Below are positions 61,466-64,000 of a DNA stretch of 64,000 nt, one piece after another; the first letter of the stretch is position 1; each line of letters begins with the position of its first letter. The stretch spans positions 54,230,001 through 54,294,000 of the forward strand of contig NC_064834.1 of NCBI RefSeq assembly GCF_024166365.1. The letters are read 5' to 3'. This DNA is from Elephas maximus indicus. Lineage: Eukaryota > Chordata > Mammalia > Proboscidea > Elephantidae. The notes beneath the pieces are model-generated. The model was given only the letters and a program-made list of their open reading frames with translations. It ran no database searches and was not told the DNA's origin. Both the position numbers and the translations under genes were made by a program.

Positions 61466-62730
61466 TTTTTTTTTTTTTTTAATAACAGCTTTATTGAGGT
61501 ATAATTCACATACCATAAGATTAATCATTTTAAAGGGCACAATTCAGTGGTTTTTAGTGTATTCACGAGGTTGTACAGCCATCAGAAATCTACCTAAGTC
61601 CAGAACATTTTCATTACCCCCAAAAGAAATCCTGTACCCTTTAGCCGTCACTCTGCATTTCTTCCTTCACCCAAGTCCCTGGCATCTGCTAATCTACTTT
61701 CTGTCTGTACGAATTTGCCTATTCTGGACATTTCATATAAACAGAGTTATACACTAGGTGGTCCTACGTGACTCGCTTCTTTCACTCAGTATAATGTTTT
61801 CAGGGTTCATCCGTGTAGCATGTATTAGTACTTCATTTGTTTTTATGGCTGAGTATTCCATTGTATGGATGTACCACATTTTATCTGTTCATCAGTTGAT
61901 GGATATTTGACCTGGTTCCACTTCTTTAGCTATTATGAATAATACCACTGTGAACATTGGCATACAAGTTTTTATGTGGACTTAACGTTTTTACATTTTT
62001 GAGTGTATACCTAGCAGTGGAATTGCTGGGTCATGTTATGTATGGTATCTCAATGTTTAACCTCTAGAGGAACTGTTAAACTGTTTTGCAAAGTGGCTAC
62101 ACCATTTTACATTCCCACCAGTATTGTATGAGGGTTTTAATTTTTCACATCTTCACCAACACTTGTTATTGTCTGTCTTTTTAATTTCAGCCATCCCTAA
62201 GGGGTGTTAAATAGTATCTCATTGAGGTTTTGATTTGTATTTCTCTAATGACTAACGGGAAACTCTGGTGGCATAGTAGTTAAGTGCTATAGCTGCTAAC
62301 CAAAAGTTCATCAGTTTGAATCCACCAGGTGCTCCTTGGAAACTCTATGGGGCAGTTCTACTCTGTCCTATAGGGTTGCTATGAGTCAGAATCAACGCGA
62401 CGGCAATGAGTTTTAATGACTAATGATACTGAACATCTTTTCATGTGTCTATTGGCCATTTGTATAACTTCTTTGGAGAAGTATCTATTTAATCCTTTGC
62501 CCATTTTTTAATGGGGTTATTTGTCTTTTTATTGTTGAGCTATAAGAGTTCTTTACATATCCTGAATATAAGTCCCTTATTAGATACGTGATTTACAAGT
62601 ATTTTCTCCCATTCTGTAGATTTTTTTTCACTTTCTTGATGGCATCCTTTGAGGCACAAACATATTTAATTTTGATGAAGTCCAATTTATCTTTTTTTTT
62701 TTGTCTTTTGTTGCTTGTGCTTTCGGTGTT
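61466..62730 (-). mobile_element. L1 3' end, antisense, with SINE insertion
   Basis: Poly(T) then AACAGCTTTATTGAGGTATA, GTATTCACGAGGTTGTACAG, GTTGATGGATATTTGACCTG, and past the SINE TTTTCATGTGTCTATTGGCC. About 1.1 kb of L1, the longest L1 in the window. Confidence 0.88.
62256..62413 (+). mobile_element. AfroSINE with target duplication in L1
   Basis: GGGAAACTCTGGTGGCATAG to CGCGACGGCAATGAG, flanked by exact TAATGACTAA at 62246-62255 and 62414-62423. Confidence 0.93.
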
Positions 62731-62799
62731 TCTTAGTTCTTTTAAGGGCTCTTAAAGCTTAATATTATGTTAAGTCAAGAATGAACATTATTTAGGATA

Positions 62800-62990
62800 A
62801 GAATCCTTTTAACTTTTTTATTATGTGAAATTTAAACATATAGAAAAATAAAGAGAATGATATAATGAAACCCCATTACGCATCACCCAATTCAGCAGTA
62901 TATTGACTCATGGCCAACCTTGTTTCAAATCTATAACCACACTCAACTCCATTCATCTCTAGTGACACTATTCTGCAGGAAGTTCCAGAC
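62800..62990 (-). mobile_element. Probable L1 fragment, antisense
   Basis: ACATATAGAAAAATAAAGAG then ACCCCATTACGCATCACCCA, a style seen in old L1 3' ends. Confidence 0.45.
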
Positions 62991-64000
62991 TTCGTATCAT
63001 GTCAGCCATAAATACTGAAGTTTGAATCTCTAAAAGATGATTCTGTCCCTCAGTAGAATCACCATACCATATCACACCTTACAAAATTGACAGTTCCTTA
63101 ATGTTATAAAATAAGATCTTTTATGTGAGAGATCCAGGGGATGGACCCTCAAAACTGTTGCCCTGAGGTAATCTTTAAATGTTAAACCAAAAATAATGCC
63201 CTGAAGTCGTCTAATGCAACAACAGTTTAGCTTAACTAGTAAAGAATGCCTGCCTTGAGCATTACGCTCTTTTAAGAACCATCTACACACATAGGATCAA
63301 ACTGACAACAACAACTCAAAAGATTAGATAGGAAACTTAGGGGGCAGTGAGTTTATATTAATGGAGGAAGAACAGTTCAGAAAAGGGGGTGAGAATGGTT
63401 GCACAACTTGAATGTAATCAGTGTCACTGAGTTGTTCACGTAGAAACTATTGAAATGCTGTATATTTTGCTGTGTATATTCTCAACAACAAAAAGATCCA
63501 GGGGTGAAATACTCTTAGAAAATGCAGCTAATTATCACTGTCTTCAGTAACTAACCCTCACTAAAATTTCCACTATTAAAAAAAAAAGAAGTTAGCCCCA
63601 ACAAAATCCCTCAATTTTATGAGTGTCAAAAGTGTCCTTCCAACCCCAGTTTTCTTGTTTTTACTTGAACGGGTCAAGTGGTGAAGTTTTAATTACGTCA
63701 AACATTTTTTTTCCTCAGAACTTCCTTTGCCATTTTGTTTCACACACATATGCATTCCCAACCTCTGCCCAGTGTGTAAAGTGAAAGATTAACTTATGAC
63801 TTTTGCCCTCAATTTCCAGTGTAGAGTGAATTTTTGGAAAAATCCTACTCTTATCTGAGATTGCACAAATGTTGGGAAAACGAAGAGACCCCGTCAGCAT
63901 ATTTTCCCCTTTTTCATCTCTCCGGGGGCGTAAGCCGTGTGTCTGTGTTCACTGCTTGGCTGACTATGCCTGTCCTTAAGGTACAGTATTGGTGATGCCG

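Larger units (their letters stand above)
51009..64000. other. WBP1L: WBP1L intron 1, beginning
   Basis: Runs to the window edge. Nothing resembling the next coding exon (DKEACVGTNN region recalled from human) was found. Unassigned stretches: 51200-52140, 53380-54400, 54590-55300, 57120-59280, 60270-60690, 60960-61460, 62990-64000. Confidence 0.5.

Noticed and set aside
51009-64000. WBP1L exon 2 or an alternative first exon
   Set aside because: No cysteine-rich, PPxY-containing or MPFLLGLRQ-like segment was found on the plus strand.

Overview
This is a vertebrate nuclear window, almost certainly from an afrotherian mammal and most likely an elephant or close paenungulate. About forty copies of one tRNA-derived SINE family (AfroSINE type: tRNA-like head with 'GTGGTTAAGAGC', body 'GGGGCAGTTCTACTCTGTCC', tail 'GTCGCTATGAGTCGGAATCG') lie in 64 kb, together with RTE/BovB-type LINE copies whose 3' end resembles the SINE tail. 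Coding sequence is sparse and split by GT-AG introns. The gene order matches the ARL3 - SFXN2 - WBP1L block known from human chromosome 10q24.32.

Layout. 1-25.1 kb: minus-strand ARL3 (small GTPase). Coding exons 1-5 are identified (residues 1-167 of an expected 182); exon 6 is not visible and should lie left of the window. 24.5-25.75 kb: a CpG island holding the ARL3 start codon and, on the opposite strand, a probable noncoding first exon of SFXN2, i.e. a likely head-to-head promoter. 25.5-44.8 kb: plus-strand SFXN2 (mitochondrial sideroflexin), complete: eleven coding exons sum to 969 nt (322 residues plus stop), with a 3' UTR and two AATAAA signals. 44.8-50.7 kb: intergenic, filled with MER20-like, L1, RTE and L2 relics and an unclassified segment with a degenerate tandem repeat. 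50.4-51.2 kb: promoter and first coding exon of plus-strand WBP1L (30 residues ending at a donor). 51.0-64.0 kb: WBP1L intron 1; no further exon was found.

The three genes do not form one pathway: ARL3 is a ciliary trafficking GTPase, SFXN2 a mitochondrial carrier-like protein, WBP1L a membrane protein with WW-domain-binding motifs. Their link here is positional. The most informative structure is in the repeats: nested insertions with readable target-site duplications, serial SINE insertion at one site, a 5'-truncated L1 with a 17-bp duplication, and LINE/SINE tail sharing. I found no new biological system. Repeat boundaries are by eye and usually good to about 5-20 bp; human protein comparisons are from memory.
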